Shown: positions 33,738-43,212, numbered from the stretch's first letter. The stretch: DNA of 64,000 nucleotides from an uncultured Blautia sp. (GCA_934426285.1 CAKRYE010000003.1:1-64000), one strand, 5' to 3'. The notes: generated from the sequence alone by a model not told the origin. A program made the numbers and translations.

Positions 33738-36197
33738 TTATTCCTGCACTGCCTGCACCGCTTCAATATATGTGATAAATATATTTCCCGCCTTCTGGAA
33801 CAGGTCAGTACTGTCATTCATACCATACGGGTATGTCTCCTTTTTTACAGGATCATACAGATAAGTATTGTACTCATCATATCCTACGATCACCACACTG
33901 GTGTTATCTCCTGTCTTGGCGATCACAGGCCTCTGGGCACTTACCTCATACAGCACACTGTCAAGACTGCACCCTGAAAGATCGATCACTGTACCTGTCT
34001 TTCTTAATTTCTTTTTCAGTACTTTTTTATCCAGAGTCCCCTCCAGTACTATATCAGGGATTTCCATGGTATCCAGCTGTATCTTTGTTTTTTTGTTACC
34101 TCTCTCCCATACATACTGCTGAGCACGGTTCAGAACAACTCCTCCCTGTTCATCAGCTCTCTGTACAGCTTTTGCCGGATCTGTCCAGGTACTGTCAAGC
34201 CCGCCTCTGGCATATACATAGTAAGTTGATTCCTGAGGGATCTGCTTATCAAGACTGATAAACTCTTCTTTTGTATTACTGATCTTTGCATAGAATGCAA
34301 GAGGATTTTCTGTCTGGGCAGTTTCACTGAGCACCAGCTTTACCCGCACCCCTGTGCGTGATGCAGAAATAAGCTCAATCTTAACATTATTGGCTGCTGC
34401 CTTTCCGTTATTCATAATCGTATCTTTTTTCTGCACAGTATAGGTATCCCCGGATTTTGCTGAAAGCTCAAATTCTATCAGTGTATTTCCCACAGAAATA
34501 TTGGTAATATACAGTCCATCTCTGTGGTATTCCTTTTTCACATTTCCATCAAAATCCTCAATACGCAGAGTTTGAATTCCCTCTGATCTGTGTCCATTGG
34601 AATCCGTAAGAATATCGGACTTCTCCAGAATTCCATAAACCAGATCTTCATTGATAAACCCTGCTGTCCTAAGTCTCTGTCCTTCCTCACAGGTAATCGT
34701 ACGGGTCTTTTTGGTGTCAAAATCAATTTCCCGGATACAGCCTTTTGAGTCTCCCTCTGTGATCAGCCATGCAGCATGATCATTATTATCAGAAGCTACA
34801 AAATTATCATATTTAATGCCTTCTTCCAGAATCTCATAGGAATTACCCTCTATGTCCACCTTATACAAATTCTGGGCAAAAAGAAGGAAAAGCTCATTTT
34901 GCTCATTCACATAGGATAATTTCCCCAGATCTCTTTTCAAAAACTCATAGGATTCAGATATAGGAATAAAGGCCTTTTCCTCCACCACATTCTTATCGCT
35001 GTTAAAATGATACACAACCAGACCTTCATAACCTTCATGAACTCCCCGGTTCATATATCCATAAAGAACAAAATCAATATCCCCCTCATCACTGACTCTC
35101 ACAATCTTGATATTATGTTGATTTCTGGAATCTCTGAAATCCCCATCCTCAAGTTTTCGGAAGCTGAATACCCGATTTACTTTGCTGCTCCCCGGAGCAT
35201 AGGACCACAGATCTCCCTGCTGTGTAAAAGCAACTACTGTGCCACTGTCATTTGACAAATACTCTACATCCTTATTTCGCACTCCCAGAATCACACCATC
35301 CTCTGAGAATACCGCTGTTTCCGGATCAAATATCTGATTCGCTGACCTCTGGAAATCCAACAGCCGGATTCTGGAGTCCATGTATCTCATCCTGTAAAAT
35401 TCCTCTACATCATATACCTCTGTAGTCTCATTTTCATTCTGAGAAGTAAACTGATAATCTATGGAAATACTTGCAGTGGTCTCATTAATATCCTTGATAA
35501 CAGGGATTCCTTCTTTATATATCTGCGGCTTCAAGGTTCCCCAGCTGACCTCTCCCAACGTAGAATTAATGCTGATATTGGAATAATTGGTAGCTACACC
35601 TGTTGTATCCGGTTCCAGATAGCTGGCCAGATCATCTGCCGTATTTTTATCCATACTGGTCTCGTAGAAATACTTTACAAAAGCTACATATTCTCCTGCA
35701 TGCACCTGAGCTCTTGCCACTATTCTGGTATAATAATATATTTCGCGTCCGCCTGTCACCAGAGTAATCTGCATGGAATACTCCTGGTTCATTCTCAGGT
35801 CACTTCCGATTTCTACGGAAGCTCGAAGATTCTGACCATCCGGCTCCAGCGATTTAATTTTTTTATTCTCCAGAACCTTACTTCCATCTGATGTACGGAT
35901 TTCATAAGAAAAGCTCTGAACCTCTGCCCCATATGGATTTACCACAAAAGTCAGCTTCTTAGAAGTATCCAGTGGTGTTACACTGTCTCTGGTAAAATCC
36001 GCCTGCATAGGCTGGGCATATCCATACATCCTGTTTGCCAGCGTACCATCCAGATCTACCATAACCTCAGGAAAAGTAGCCTCATTAAAATCCGAACGGT
36101 CATCCGTAGCCGTTCCATTCAGCAACAGAGCTGTTCCCGACACTCCGGCGAGAAAAATACAGAACAGGATCAATATTCTGGCTATCACCTGTTTCAT
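33738..36197 (-). CDS. Membrane-anchored propeller-like protein with degenerate C39-like C-terminal domain
   Basis: This 819-residue protein starts with a signal anchor (residues 5-27). A beta-rich region follows (about 40-250), then a propeller-like region (about 290-560) with repeated DG.I..VRN and .YKVDIEGNSYEI-type blades, then Ig-like strands. The C-terminal part (about 695-805) recalls papain-like C39 peptidase domains: GCSLDSVLYEVSAQRPVIA and TSVVIVGYDEYNTYLYDP. The usual catalytic His before the VVxVGYD strand is replaced by Ser, so activity is doubtful. Function unknown. Its ATG overlaps the methyltransferase stop (ATGA type), showing tight coupling. I place it with Lachnospiraceae envelope proteins of unknown role. 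Confidence 0.65.
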   Translation of the reverse strand: MKQVIARILILFCIFLAGVSGTALLLNGTATDDRSDFNEATFPEVMVDLDGTLANRMYGYAQPMQADFTRDSVTPLDTSKKLTFVVNPYGAEVQSFSYEIRTSDGSKVLENKKIKSLEPDGQNLRASVEIGSDLRMNQEYSMQITLVTGGREIYYYTRIVARAQVHAGEYVAFVKYFYETSMDKNTADDLASYLEPDTTGVATNYSNISINSTLGEVSWGTLKPQIYKEGIPVIKDINETTASISIDYQFTSQNENETTEVYDVEEFYRMRYMDSRIRLLDFQRSANQIFDPETAVFSEDGVILGVRNKDVEYLSNDSGTVVAFTQQGDLWSYAPGSSKVNRVFSFRKLEDGDFRDSRNQHNIKIVRVSDEGDIDFVLYGYMNRGVHEGYEGLVVYHFNSDKNVVEEKAFIPISESYEFLKRDLGKLSYVNEQNELFLLFAQNLYKVDIEGNSYEILEEGIKYDNFVASDNNDHAAWLITEGDSKGCIREIDFDTKKTRTITCEEGQRLRTAGFINEDLVYGILEKSDILTDSNGHRSEGIQTLRIEDFDGNVKKEYHRDGLYITNISVGNTLIEFELSAKSGDTYTVQKKDTIMNNGKAAANNVKIELISASRTGVRVKLVLSETAQTENPLAFYAKISNTKEEFISLDKQIPQESTYYVYARGGLDSTWTDPAKAVQRADEQGGVVLNRAQQYVWERGNKKTKIQLDTMEIPDIVLEGTLDKKVLKKKLRKTGTVIDLSGCSLDSVLYEVSAQRPVIAKTGDNTSVVIVGYDEYNTYLYDPVKKETYPYGMNDSTDLFQKAGNIFITYIEAVQAVQE

Positions 36198-37375
36198 ATC
36201 ATCTCCCCTCCCTCAATCTTTTCCAAGAGCCTGTCCAGAGTTGGATGAATCTCCAGCTCTTTCATCATCTTCTCTGTTTTGTTCTTTGCAGAAACTTTTG
36301 GATTCCCTGCAGACTTTTGGGTTTTCACTGCTCTGATCAGCAGATTTTTAGGCGTATGCTCCATATCTATAAACTCCAGAAGCTGTGTTTCATAACCTTT
36401 GCTCTCCAGAAGATTAGCACGTACCCCGTCTGTGATCAGTGCTGATATTCTCTCTTTCAAAATACCGTACCGCAAAACCGGTTCCAGCATTTCATTTTTT
36501 ATCTGTCTGTTCACCTCATGCTGGCAGCACGGTACAGAGAGGATCACTCCTGCTCCCCACTGTACTGCCTTAGCCAGTGCATAATCTGTAGCCGTGTCAC
36601 AGGCATGAAGAGTTACCACCATATCTACAGAAGATACGCCCTCATATTCAGCAATATCCCCTTGGTAAAAATGCAGCTTCTCATATCCATATTTTTCTGC
36701 CAGCTTATTACATTTTTCAATCACATCTGTTTTCAGATCCAGACCAATAATATTTACGTCATACCCTTTTATTTGCCTGAGATAATAATACATGGCAAAA
36801 GTCAGATAGCTTTTTCCGCATCCAAAATCCAGAATCGTAATTTCTCTGTCCCTGGCAAGCTGGGGCAGAATATCCTCAATAAACTCCAGAAAACGGTTGA
36901 TCTGTCGGAATTTGTCATATTTTGAAGTAATAATCTTGCCTTTTTCATTCATCACACCCAGATCTTCCAGAAAGGGCACCGGAACCCCTTCCTTCAGGAT
37001 GTACTGCTTCACCCGGTTATGTGCCTGAATCTGCACAGGCTCACTTACCGGATGTTTTTTTGTTTTTACAGTCATTTTCCCCTTTTTACTCACCAGAACC
37101 GTTCCATCCAACCGTCTTCCCCTGGCCTGAAACTGTCCAAAATGATCTGCGATCTCTTTTTCCAGATATTCGATCAGCTGCCCTTGAGTATAATTTTTAT
37201 GAAAAATCTTTGTACCCTCAGTAGCAGAAGCCTGATAACAGATTTGATCTTTCAGCTTTACCGGTCGGATTTTCACCTTGGAGGGACCTGAATCACTCCG
37301 GCTTCCGCTTAAAACAGCCTGTATCAGGTCTTCATTAATTTGTTCTTCTAAATATTCTCTTAAATTCTTCATCAT
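36194..37375 (-). CDS. Class I SAM-dependent methyltransferase
   Basis: This protein of about 393 residues has an N-terminal domain rich in Lys (about 1-140) and a Rossmann methyltransferase domain from about 165. Motif I is ITILDFGCGKSYLTFA, followed by IIGLDLK, YQGDIAEY, VTLHACDTATDYALA and ILSVPCCQHE. The DFGCGKSYLTF and HACDTATD pattern belongs to a family related to RNA and small-molecule methyltransferases (Methyltransf_32 type). The substrate is unknown. The start is uncertain: ATG codons at 37375 and 37372 are plausible, 37423 less so. It lies 67 bases after the small conserved gene and overlaps the next gene by 4 bases. Confidence 0.8.
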   Translation of the reverse strand: MMKNLREYLEEQINEDLIQAVLSGSRSDSGPSKVKIRPVKLKDQICYQASATEGTKIFHKNYTQGQLIEYLEKEIADHFGQFQARGRRLDGTVLVSKKGKMTVKTKKHPVSEPVQIQAHNRVKQYILKEGVPVPFLEDLGVMNEKGKIITSKYDKFRQINRFLEFIEDILPQLARDREITILDFGCGKSYLTFAMYYYLRQIKGYDVNIIGLDLKTDVIEKCNKLAEKYGYEKLHFYQGDIAEYEGVSSVDMVVTLHACDTATDYALAKAVQWGAGVILSVPCCQHEVNRQIKNEMLEPVLRYGILKERISALITDGVRANLLESKGYETQLLEFIDMEHTPKNLLIRAVKTQKSAGNPKVSAKNKTEKMMKELEIHPTLDRLLEKIEGGEMI

Positions 37376-37441
37376 TTCTTTATCTATATCAATAAATCTG
37401 TAAGTTACTGTCTGACAGAACATGCAGACAATGCAATGTCC

Positions 37442-37834
37442 TCACCAGTGATAAAAGGTTCCTCTGCAGCGTTTTCTCCTGCATCGTCTCCTGCAGATTT
37501 CCTGTCCCAAAAGCACATGTACCAGTTCATCCAGAAAACAGCTCTGTTCTGCCTGGGCTTTTATCTCCGGTTTCATACTCTCTTTAATCTTGCTGCACAG
37601 ATGATAAAACATATACTTATCCGGATATTCATCATATATCCTGCTTCCCTCATAATCCAACAGACGGCATTCTTCCTCCACCCTCTCCTGGATTTCCTGT
37701 ACGATCCGGGGATAATAGGATTTCATCAGTTCAAATTCCTCTTCCTGCATCCTTTCCCCCTGATACAGCATTGGATTGGCATATGCAGCATAAAACGGAA
37801 AATATTCATCATAATACATATCGAGATCCTGCAT
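37442..37834 (-). CDS. Conserved hypothetical protein, acidic-tyrosine-rich with basic Cys-rich tail
   Basis: This 130-residue protein has no signal or membrane segment. The N-terminus is rich in Tyr and acidic residues (MQDLDMYYDEYFPFYAAYANP), the middle is helical (ELMKSYYPRIVQEIQERVEEEC) with YPDKYMFYHLCSKI, and the tail has Arg/Cys pairs (EICRRRCRRKRCRG). I know similar small proteins from Lachnospiraceae but no function. The tail could bind nucleic acid or metal. It lies between mtnN and the methyltransferase on the same strand. Confidence 0.65.
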   Translation of the reverse strand: MQDLDMYYDEYFPFYAAYANPMLYQGERMQEEEFELMKSYYPRIVQEIQERVEEECRLLDYEGSRIYDEYPDKYMFYHLCSKIKESMKPEIKAQAEQSCFLDELVHVLLGQEICRRRCRRKRCRGTFYHW

Positions 37835-37885
37835 TTCTTCTGATGATCTATTTCAGTATATGTAATATTTACCGTAAAGTGCCTG

Positions 37886-38584
37886 TTACAGTTCCTGAAT
37901 CATTCTGACAGTAAGCTTTACGCTATGCTCAATGGCTGCCATTTCAAATTCTGCATAATCCATATGAGCGCTTCCATCTGCCTTGTCTGAAATAGCGCGG
38001 ACTACCAGGAAGGGAATTCCATTGAGATAAGCAGCCTGTCCAATAGCAGCCCCTTCCATTTCCACTGCAAATCCACCAAATTCAGAGACAATGGCATCCT
38101 TTACTCCTTTATCAGAGATAAACTGGTCTCCTGAGCATATTCTTCCTTCAAATACATTGATCTCAGGATTTACTTCCCTGCACACCTTCATTGCCAGCTT
38201 GCGCAGCTTCTCATCTGCCGGGAAGGAAAATTCCTTCATCTGCGGAATCTGGCCTTTTTTATAGCCAAATCCCACTGCATCCATATCGTGATGCAGCACA
38301 TCTGTGGAAAGTACAATATCTCCAATATTAACATCATTATTCAGACTTCCTGCAATTCCTGTATTGATCACAGCTTCTGCTCCATAAATATCTGCCAGAA
38401 TCTGTGTACACATTCCTGCATTCACTTTACCAATTCCGGAGCGTACAACTACAACTTTCTTTCCTTCCAGAATTCCCTCATAAAAATCCATGGATGCCTT
38501 TGTTGTAATTTTTACCTCCTTCATCATTTCCTTGATTCTTGATACTTCCTGCTCCATTGCGCCTATAATACCGATACATTTCAT
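37886..38584 (-). CDS. mtnN: 5'-methylthioadenosine/S-adenosylhomocysteine nucleosidase
   Basis: This 232-residue enzyme has the family marks: KCIGIIGAMEQEVSRI at the start, GIGKVNAGMCTQ, INTGIAGSLN, and the nucleoside site FAVEMEGAAIGQ followed by the catalytic VVRAISDKAD. It cleaves adenine from methylthioadenosine and S-adenosylhomocysteine, clearing by-products of SAM reactions and supplying the AI-2 precursor. It heads the minus-strand run that includes a SAM methyltransferase, which produces its substrate. The second ATG (38584) is chosen because the AGAGGTG site fits it. Confidence 0.95.
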   Translation of the reverse strand: MKCIGIIGAMEQEVSRIKEMMKEVKITTKASMDFYEGILEGKKVVVVRSGIGKVNAGMCTQILADIYGAEAVINTGIAGSLNNDVNIGDIVLSTDVLHHDMDAVGFGYKKGQIPQMKEFSFPADEKLRKLAMKVCREVNPEINVFEGRICSGDQFISDKGVKDAIVSEFGGFAVEMEGAAIGQAAYLNGIPFLVVRAISDKADGSAHMDYAEFEMAAIEHSVKLTVRMIQEL

Positions 38585-38672
38585 AATCAAAACACCTCTT
38601 CTTTTTTATTTTTACGCCTGTCCGGTTCAGGACAGACAAATATAAAGTACCTGTTTACACATTGCATTTCCT

Positions 38673-38725
38673 ATTATAACAAAAGTTTAATTTATATGGA
38701 AACTTTTTTTATATTCTGCTATAAT
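38673..38725. promoter_or_regulatory. Back-to-back promoters of mtnN and the TSCPD gene
   Basis: Minus strand: -10 TATAAT (38673-38678) with -35 TTCCAT (38696-38701) at 17 bases. Plus strand: -35 TGGAAA (38697-38702) with -10 TATAAT (38720-38725) at 17 bases. The two -35 boxes share five bases, so the promoters should exclude each other. The mtnN leader carries a small hairpin (CCTGTCC/GGACAG, about 38617-38637). Confidence 0.55.
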
Positions 38726-38806
38726 ATTCAAGGTTATAAATATAACTTTTTCTGCCAGACAGATAAGGGACAGCAGAAAGCACTATTTTTCACAGGAGGA
38801 AAAATC

Positions 38807-39052
38807 ATGACATACAAAACCAAGGGTGTCTGTTCACAGGCAATTTATTTTGATGTAGATGAAGATCATAAGGTTCACAACGTTCAATTCGAAGGTGGAT
38901 GTAACGGTAATACCAAAGGAATCGCTGCTTTAGTAGAGGGCATGGATGCCAGCGAAGTAATCAGCCGTCTGGAAGGGATCCAATGCGGTTTTAAAAACAC
39001 TTCCTGCCCGGATCAGCTTTCCCAGGCATTAAAACAGGCTTTAAATCAGTAA
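38807..39052 (+). CDS. TSCPD domain-containing protein (TIGR03905 type)
   Basis: This 81-residue protein is a single TSCPD domain: VCSQAIYFDVDED, FEGGCNGNTKGI and the NTSCPDQL signature near the end. It resembles the C-terminal zinc-associated domain of class II (NrdJ) ribonucleotide reductases. Stand-alone members are common in Clostridia and their role is not established. The cysteines (C9, C31, C60, C66 approximately) may bind metal. The start is the ATG after CAGGAGGA; a longer upstream frame is not needed. Confidence 0.9.
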   Translation: MTYKTKGVCSQAIYFDVDEDHKVHNVQFEGGCNGNTKGIAALVEGMDASEVISRLEGIQCGFKNTSCPDQLSQALKQALNQ

Positions 39053-39068
39053 CTCAAGGAATAAAACA

Positions 39069-39108
39069 CAGGCAGGTCGGAGAATTTTCTCTTTCCTGCC
39101 TGCTTTTT
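39069..39108. terminator. Bidirectional terminator between TSCPD and MBL genes
   Basis: AGGCAGG (39070-39076) pairs with CCTGCCT (39095-39101), with an inner GAGAA/TTCTC helix, then five T on the plus strand and GTTTTAT on the minus strand. It overlaps the MBL stop codon. Confidence 0.75.
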
Positions 39109-40714
39109 ATCTATCCCATTTATCACATAATGACTGGACATCTCTGGAAAAGCGTTCCAGGTCTTTGTTAGGAATTCCTTCATTTTTCTTAATAACAGCC
39201 AGAAGACGATAGCCAAGGGAAAGAAGCTTTTCAAAGGCACGGGCTGCCTTGGATGCTTTCGGGGAAGTAGAAACCTTTTCTATCTTCACACCTGTAGCCT
39301 CATAAACACAGGTATTCTCTGTCAGATCATAGATGGTTCCGCTGAAAGGTGCCATCGTATCATACCCCAGTTCTTCATGCAGACGTTTTGCAAAAATTTC
39401 TGTCACTTCATCATTTCCATGAGTAACAAATACCTTCTTTGGTTTTTCCTTAAATGCCTTTGCCCATTCCATCAGGCCATTCACATCCGCATGTCCGCTG
39501 ATTCCCGGCATATTACAGATGTGTGCCGCCACATGGATAGACTCTCCAAAAAGCTTTACATCCTTTGCGCCTTCCAGCAGGGCTCTTCCCAGTGTTCCTA
39601 CGGCCTGATACCCAACAAACAGCACTGTACATTTTTCATTCCACAGATTATGTTTCAAATGATGCTTGATACGGCCGGCATCGCACATGCCGCTGGCTGA
39701 AATGATCACCTTAGGTTTATCATCAAAATTGATCGCTCTGGAATCATCACTTGTCACAGAAATTTTCAATCCAGGAAAACTGATAGGATTAATTCCTTTA
39801 TTAATCAGCTCCATTGCCTCTTCATCAAAACAATCATACTTATGCTCTGAGAAAATGGTTGTTGCTTCATTTGCCAGAGGACTGTCCACATATACCTCAA
39901 AACCATCATGACCATGTATCCTTCCTTCCGCTTTGATCTGACGGATAAAATACAGCATTTCCTGTGTCCGCCCCACTGCAAAAGAAGGAATCACCAGATT
40001 TCCGCCTCTATCAAAGGTTTCCTGGATCACTTTCGTAAGAAGCCCTACATAGTCCGGCTTCTCTCCGTGGCTTCTGTCTCCATAGGTAGACTCCATAACC
40101 ACGTAATCTGCCATATCCAGATACTCCGGATCCTTAATCAACGGCTGGTTTAGATTTCCGATATCTCCGGAAAAAACTATTTTTTCTTCCTTTCCATTCT
40201 CTGTCACTGTCAGTTCAATGCTGGCAGAACCCAGTAAATGCCCTGCATCAATAAAGCGTACAGAAATTCCCTCTGCTGGACTGAAAGCCCTGTTGTACGG
40301 ACGTCCTACAAAATTCCGGAGCACCCCCATTGCATCTTCCATGGTATACGCAGGTATATATTCCGGTTTGCCCTGTCTTTTTCCCTTTCGGTTTCTCCAT
40401 TCTGCCTCAAACATCTGAATATGGGCGCTGTCACGAAGCATAATATCACATAGATGGCTGGTAGCTTCCGTAGCATAAACAGGTCCCTGAAAACCTTTTG
40501 CATAAAGCGCCGGCAAATTTCCCGAATGATCCATATGCGCATGAGTCAGAAGAACAAAATCCAGTTCTCCAGGTGCTACAGGAACAGGAACATTTTCATA
40601 ATAATCCGGTCCTTGCTCCATTCCATAGTCTACCAGAAATTTCCGCCCTGCAGCCTCCAGATAATAGCAGGAGCCTGTTACTTCATGGGTCGCACCAATA
40701 AAAGTAATCTTCAT
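39107..40714 (-). CDS. Beta-CASP metallo-beta-lactamase fold RNA-processing-type hydrolase
   Basis: This 535-residue protein has the MBL zinc motif THAHMDH (H58, H60, D62, H63), the DAGHLLGSA motif and the VFSGDIG motif. A beta-CASP domain follows, with STYGDRSH, VIPSFAVGRTQE and IISASGMCDAGRI, then the C-terminal GHAD and VTHG histidines. It is the CPSF-73/YSH1-like group related to RNase J, so an endo- or exoribonuclease role is likely. An extra C-terminal segment (about 470-535) is rich in Lys and Ser. The ATG at 40714 follows AAAGGAGG. Confidence 0.88.
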   Translation of the reverse strand: MKITFIGATHEVTGSCYYLEAAGRKFLVDYGMEQGPDYYENVPVPVAPGELDFVLLTHAHMDHSGNLPALYAKGFQGPVYATEATSHLCDIMLRDSAHIQMFEAEWRNRKGKRQGKPEYIPAYTMEDAMGVLRNFVGRPYNRAFSPAEGISVRFIDAGHLLGSASIELTVTENGKEEKIVFSGDIGNLNQPLIKDPEYLDMADYVVMESTYGDRSHGEKPDYVGLLTKVIQETFDRGGNLVIPSFAVGRTQEMLYFIRQIKAEGRIHGHDGFEVYVDSPLANEATTIFSEHKYDCFDEEAMELINKGINPISFPGLKISVTSDDSRAINFDDKPKVIISASGMCDAGRIKHHLKHNLWNEKCTVLFVGYQAVGTLGRALLEGAKDVKLFGESIHVAAHICNMPGISGHADVNGLMEWAKAFKEKPKKVFVTHGNDEVTEIFAKRLHEELGYDTMAPFSGTIYDLTENTCVYEATGVKIEKVSTSPKASKAARAFEKLLSLGYRLLAVIKKNEGIPNKDLERFSRDVQSLCDKWDR

Positions 40715-41086
40715 AAAAACCCTCCTTTCGGACTTTTCTCCCTTATTGTATATATTATACACTACAACAAAAATGATTAACAGTTTTTTTCTGAATATTT
40801 CTAACATAAAAAATGGGAACTGAAAATATCAGTTCCCGATTTTCTATGTCTGCCGCGGATTTTTATAAAACATTGCTGGTATTTTAATAAATCTCACGCA
40901 GCAGACACTTTCGGACAGAACGGTAATAGATTTTTGCAGATCTCCGGCCATTGATTTCATTCTGCCTGCCAACGTTTTCTCTAAGTGACGTTTCCGCATA
41001 AAACAAAGTTTTTCATAAAAGCAAGCCGGAACTTTACCACTGTAAAATGCCACTACATATATTATACGAATCAAACCACCTAAATA
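40715..41086. other. Intergenic region upstream of the MBL gene
   Basis: It holds a minus-strand -10 TATAAT at 40754-40759 with only a weak -35, the likely promoter of the MBL gene, and the terminator at 40808-40837. A 76-codon minus-strand frame (40844-41074) has no convincing ribosome site or family and I do not call it. Confidence 0.5.
40808..40837 (-). terminator. Terminator after the small membrane protein gene
   Basis: GGGAACTGA (40815-40823) pairs with TCAGTTCCC (40829-40837), a perfect 9-bp stem, followed on the minus strand by A then six T. Confidence 0.75.
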
Positions 41087-41488
41087 TCACACAATCGTAA
41101 AAAAATTTTTTATATTTGCCAGGAAAGTCATTCCTGTAAGAAAAGCCATCATAAACCCTGCTGCCAGAACCCCACCTCTTTTTACCAGCAAATGAGTTCT
41201 TTTTCGTTTTTCTGTCTCCAAACGCAGGGCTTCCCTTTTCCTGTTCCAATCTTCAAAATTTATGATCGCATCTTCAGAATGTCTTTCTCTGTACTGACTT
41301 TTTCTCTTCAGGCTTGCCATCAGGCGATCATATCCAGCCTTGATTTTCTCCTCAGCTTCCGGTTCCGGACTCTCCTCAGGGTCTATACCAGCAGACCGTA
41401 ATAATCCTGCTTCCATTGCTTCCGCTTCCCGGATATATTGCTCTTCTAGCAGTTTATCTGCTTCTTCATCACTTATTTTTTTTCTCAT
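41087..41488 (-). CDS. Hypothetical protein with C-terminal membrane anchor
   Basis: This 133-residue protein has an acidic and basic helical cytoplasmic part (MRKKISDEEADKLLEEQYIR, then EEKIKAGYDRLMASLKRKS) and one membrane helix near the end (about 106-125, GGVLAAGFMMAFLTGMTFLA). Only a few residues lie beyond it. I do not recognise a family. The topology could suit an anti-sigma-like or scaffold protein, but nothing proves it. The ATG at 41488 has a GGGAG site 6 bases upstream. It is divergent from murG. Confidence 0.6.
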   Translation of the reverse strand: MRKKISDEEADKLLEEQYIREAEAMEAGLLRSAGIDPEESPEPEAEEKIKAGYDRLMASLKRKSQYRERHSEDAIINFEDWNRKREALRLETEKRKRTHLLVKRGGVLAAGFMMAFLTGMTFLANIKNFFTIV

Positions 41489-41614
41489 TTTATACTCCCT
41501 TATCCCTTCTGTGCTTTTTCTTGACATTTTCTCCCCATAGGTTCATATTAGTAAGAGAGATACAGCCTGCCTTCAGGCTGACTATTGTATTCAGAAATTA
41601 TCAGGAGGCTTTTT

Positions 41615-42676
41615 ATGAAACATATCGTACTCACCGGCGGTGGCACTGCCGGACATGTTACTCCAAATATTGCACTCATTCCACGACTGAAAGAACTGGG
41701 ATATGAAATTTCCTATATCGGTTCCTATGAAGGTATCGAGAAAAAGCTGATTGAAGACATGCACATTCCCTATTACGGAATTTCTTCCGGCAAATTAAGG
41801 CGTTACTTTGATGTTAAAAATTTTACTGATCCTTTCCGCGTTATAAAAGGATTTGGTGAGGCAAAAAAATTATTAAAACAGTTAAAACCGGATGTGGTTT
41901 TTTCCAAGGGAGGATTCGTAACTGTACCGGTTGTAATTGCAGCCCGCAAATGCCATATTCCGGCCATTATCCACGAATCAGACATGACACCCGGACTGGC
42001 AAATAAAATATGCATTCCTTCCGCCGCAAAAGTATGCTGTAACTTCCCCGAAACCGTGCAAAGCCTCCCTGCTGACAAGGCAGTCCTCACAGGCACTCCT
42101 ATCCGCGCAGAACTGTTAAACGGTGACAAAGAGGCCGGACGGAAATTCTGCGGTTTCAGTTCCGATAAACCAGTTCTGATGGTTATCGGCGGCAGTCTGG
42201 GTGCAGCATCCGTTAACCAGAATATCCGTCTGATCCTTCCTGAACTTTTGAAGGATTTTCAGGTAATCCATTTGTGCGGCAAGGGCAAACTGGATGAAAG
42301 TCTTGTCAATACAGAAGGTTATGTACAATATGAATATATCAGGCAGGAATTGGCTGATCTGTTTGCTCTGGCCGATGTTGTCATCTCCCGTGCCGGTGCC
42401 AATGCCATCTGTGAGATCAAAGCCCTGAACAAACCAAACCTTCTGATCCCGCTCTCTGCAAAAGCAAGCCGCGGAGACCAGATCCTCAATGCCCGTTCCT
42501 TCCAGCGTCAGGGCTTTAGCATGGTTCTGGAAGAAGAAGAAATTACAGAAAAATCTCTTCTCAACGCAATCAGAGAACTTTACCATAACCGCCAGTCTTA
42601 TATTGATGCAATGTCCGGCAGCAACACCATTGATTCTATTGAAAAAATCACTGATCTGATCCAGGAATTATCATAG
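41615..42676 (+). CDS. murG: UDP-GlcNAc:lipid I GlcNAc transferase MurG
   Basis: This 353-residue GT28 enzyme has the N-terminal lipid-binding loop [13 protein letters not shown] (residues 6-18), [17 protein letters not shown], the [12 protein letters not shown] segment, the second [10 protein letters not shown] loop, and [17 protein letters not shown]. It adds GlcNAc to lipid I at the inner membrane face. The ATG at 41615 follows AGGAGG; an in-frame ATG 10 codons earlier has no site. It is a single gene here, not in a dcw cluster. Its product works downstream of MurC encoded at 20.8 kb. Confidence 0.94.
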   Translation: MKHIVLTGGGTAGHVTPNIALIPRLKELGYEISYIGSYEGIEKKLIEDMHIPYYGISSGKLRRYFDVKNFTDPFRVIKGFGEAKKLLKQLKPDVVFSKGGFVTVPVVIAARKCHIPAIIHESDMTPGLANKICIPSAAKVCCNFPETVQSLPADKAVLTGTPIRAELLNGDKEAGRKFCGFSSDKPVLMVIGGSLGAASVNQNIRLILPELLKDFQVIHLCGKGKLDESLVNTEGYVQYEYIRQELADLFALADVVISRAGANAICEIKALNKPNLLIPLSAKASRGDQILNARSFQRQGFSMVLEEEEITEKSLLNAIRELYHNRQSYIDAMSGSNTIDSIEKITDLIQELS

Positions 42677-42696
42677 TGCTGCAGTTCACAGCAATA

Positions 42697-43212
42697 CTAT
42701 AGCTTCTGATATTCTTTTAACAGCCATCGCTTCGTTCGCAGAACAATATTATTCACATTATTTTCAGTAGTGTGAAACTGCTCTGCGACGATGCGTGATG
42801 GAATATGATAGATTTTCACCCTTACATATATTTCATAATTTCGTTTATTTTTCTTTCGAAGCTTCTGGAAAATAAAATGTAAACCGTCTTTTGTACTTAA
42901 AGCCTCTATGCTCTCTTCCACATTGTCACAGCCTGATATCTCTTCGTTATTTTCCAGCAGCTCAGAACTGGCATACTCATGCTGTTTGTATCCTTTTTTA
43001 CAATAATCCTTAGCTCTGTTTACAGACATTTCCCTGATCATCGCACCTATGGTTTGCCTGTTCACTTTATCTTGCTCCATGTGGTATAAGGTTTCAAATA
43101 TATCCTGACAGACATCCTCTGCCTCAGCTTCATTTTTCAAGATCATCTTCGCCGCACGCAATGCAGTACCACGGTATCTGGCATAAAATTCCCAAAATTC
43201 CGCGTCATCCAT
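42697..43212 (-). CDS. ECF-type RNA polymerase sigma factor
   Basis: This 171-residue protein has a sigma-2 region (residues 10-75, LRAAKMILKNEAEAEDVCQDIFETLY) and a sigma-4 helix-turn-helix (about 120-168, IPSRIVAEQFHTTENNVNNIVLRTKRWL). It lacks the sigma-3 region, the ECF layout. No anti-sigma gene adjoins it. It ends 20 bases from the convergent murG stop and starts 1 base after the HIT gene stop, so it is cotranscribed with the HIT gene. Regulon unknown. Confidence 0.82.
   Translation of the reverse strand: MDDAEFWEFYARYRGTALRAAKMILKNEAEAEDVCQDIFETLYHMEQDKVNRQTIGAMIREMSVNRAKDYCKKGYKQHEYASSELLENNEEISGCDNVEESIEALSTKDGLHFIFQKLRKKNKRNYEIYVRVKIYHIPSRIVAEQFHTTENNVNNIVLRTKRWLLKEYQKL

Noticed and set aside
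40844-41074. 76-codon minus-strand open frame
   Set aside because: No ribosome site, no recognisable family, odd composition with scattered Cys/Met, and it lies between a terminator and the upstream gene; treated as non-coding.
42672-42704. Terminator between murG and the sigma factor gene
   Set aside because: A short bulged stem exists but no T-run follows on either strand.
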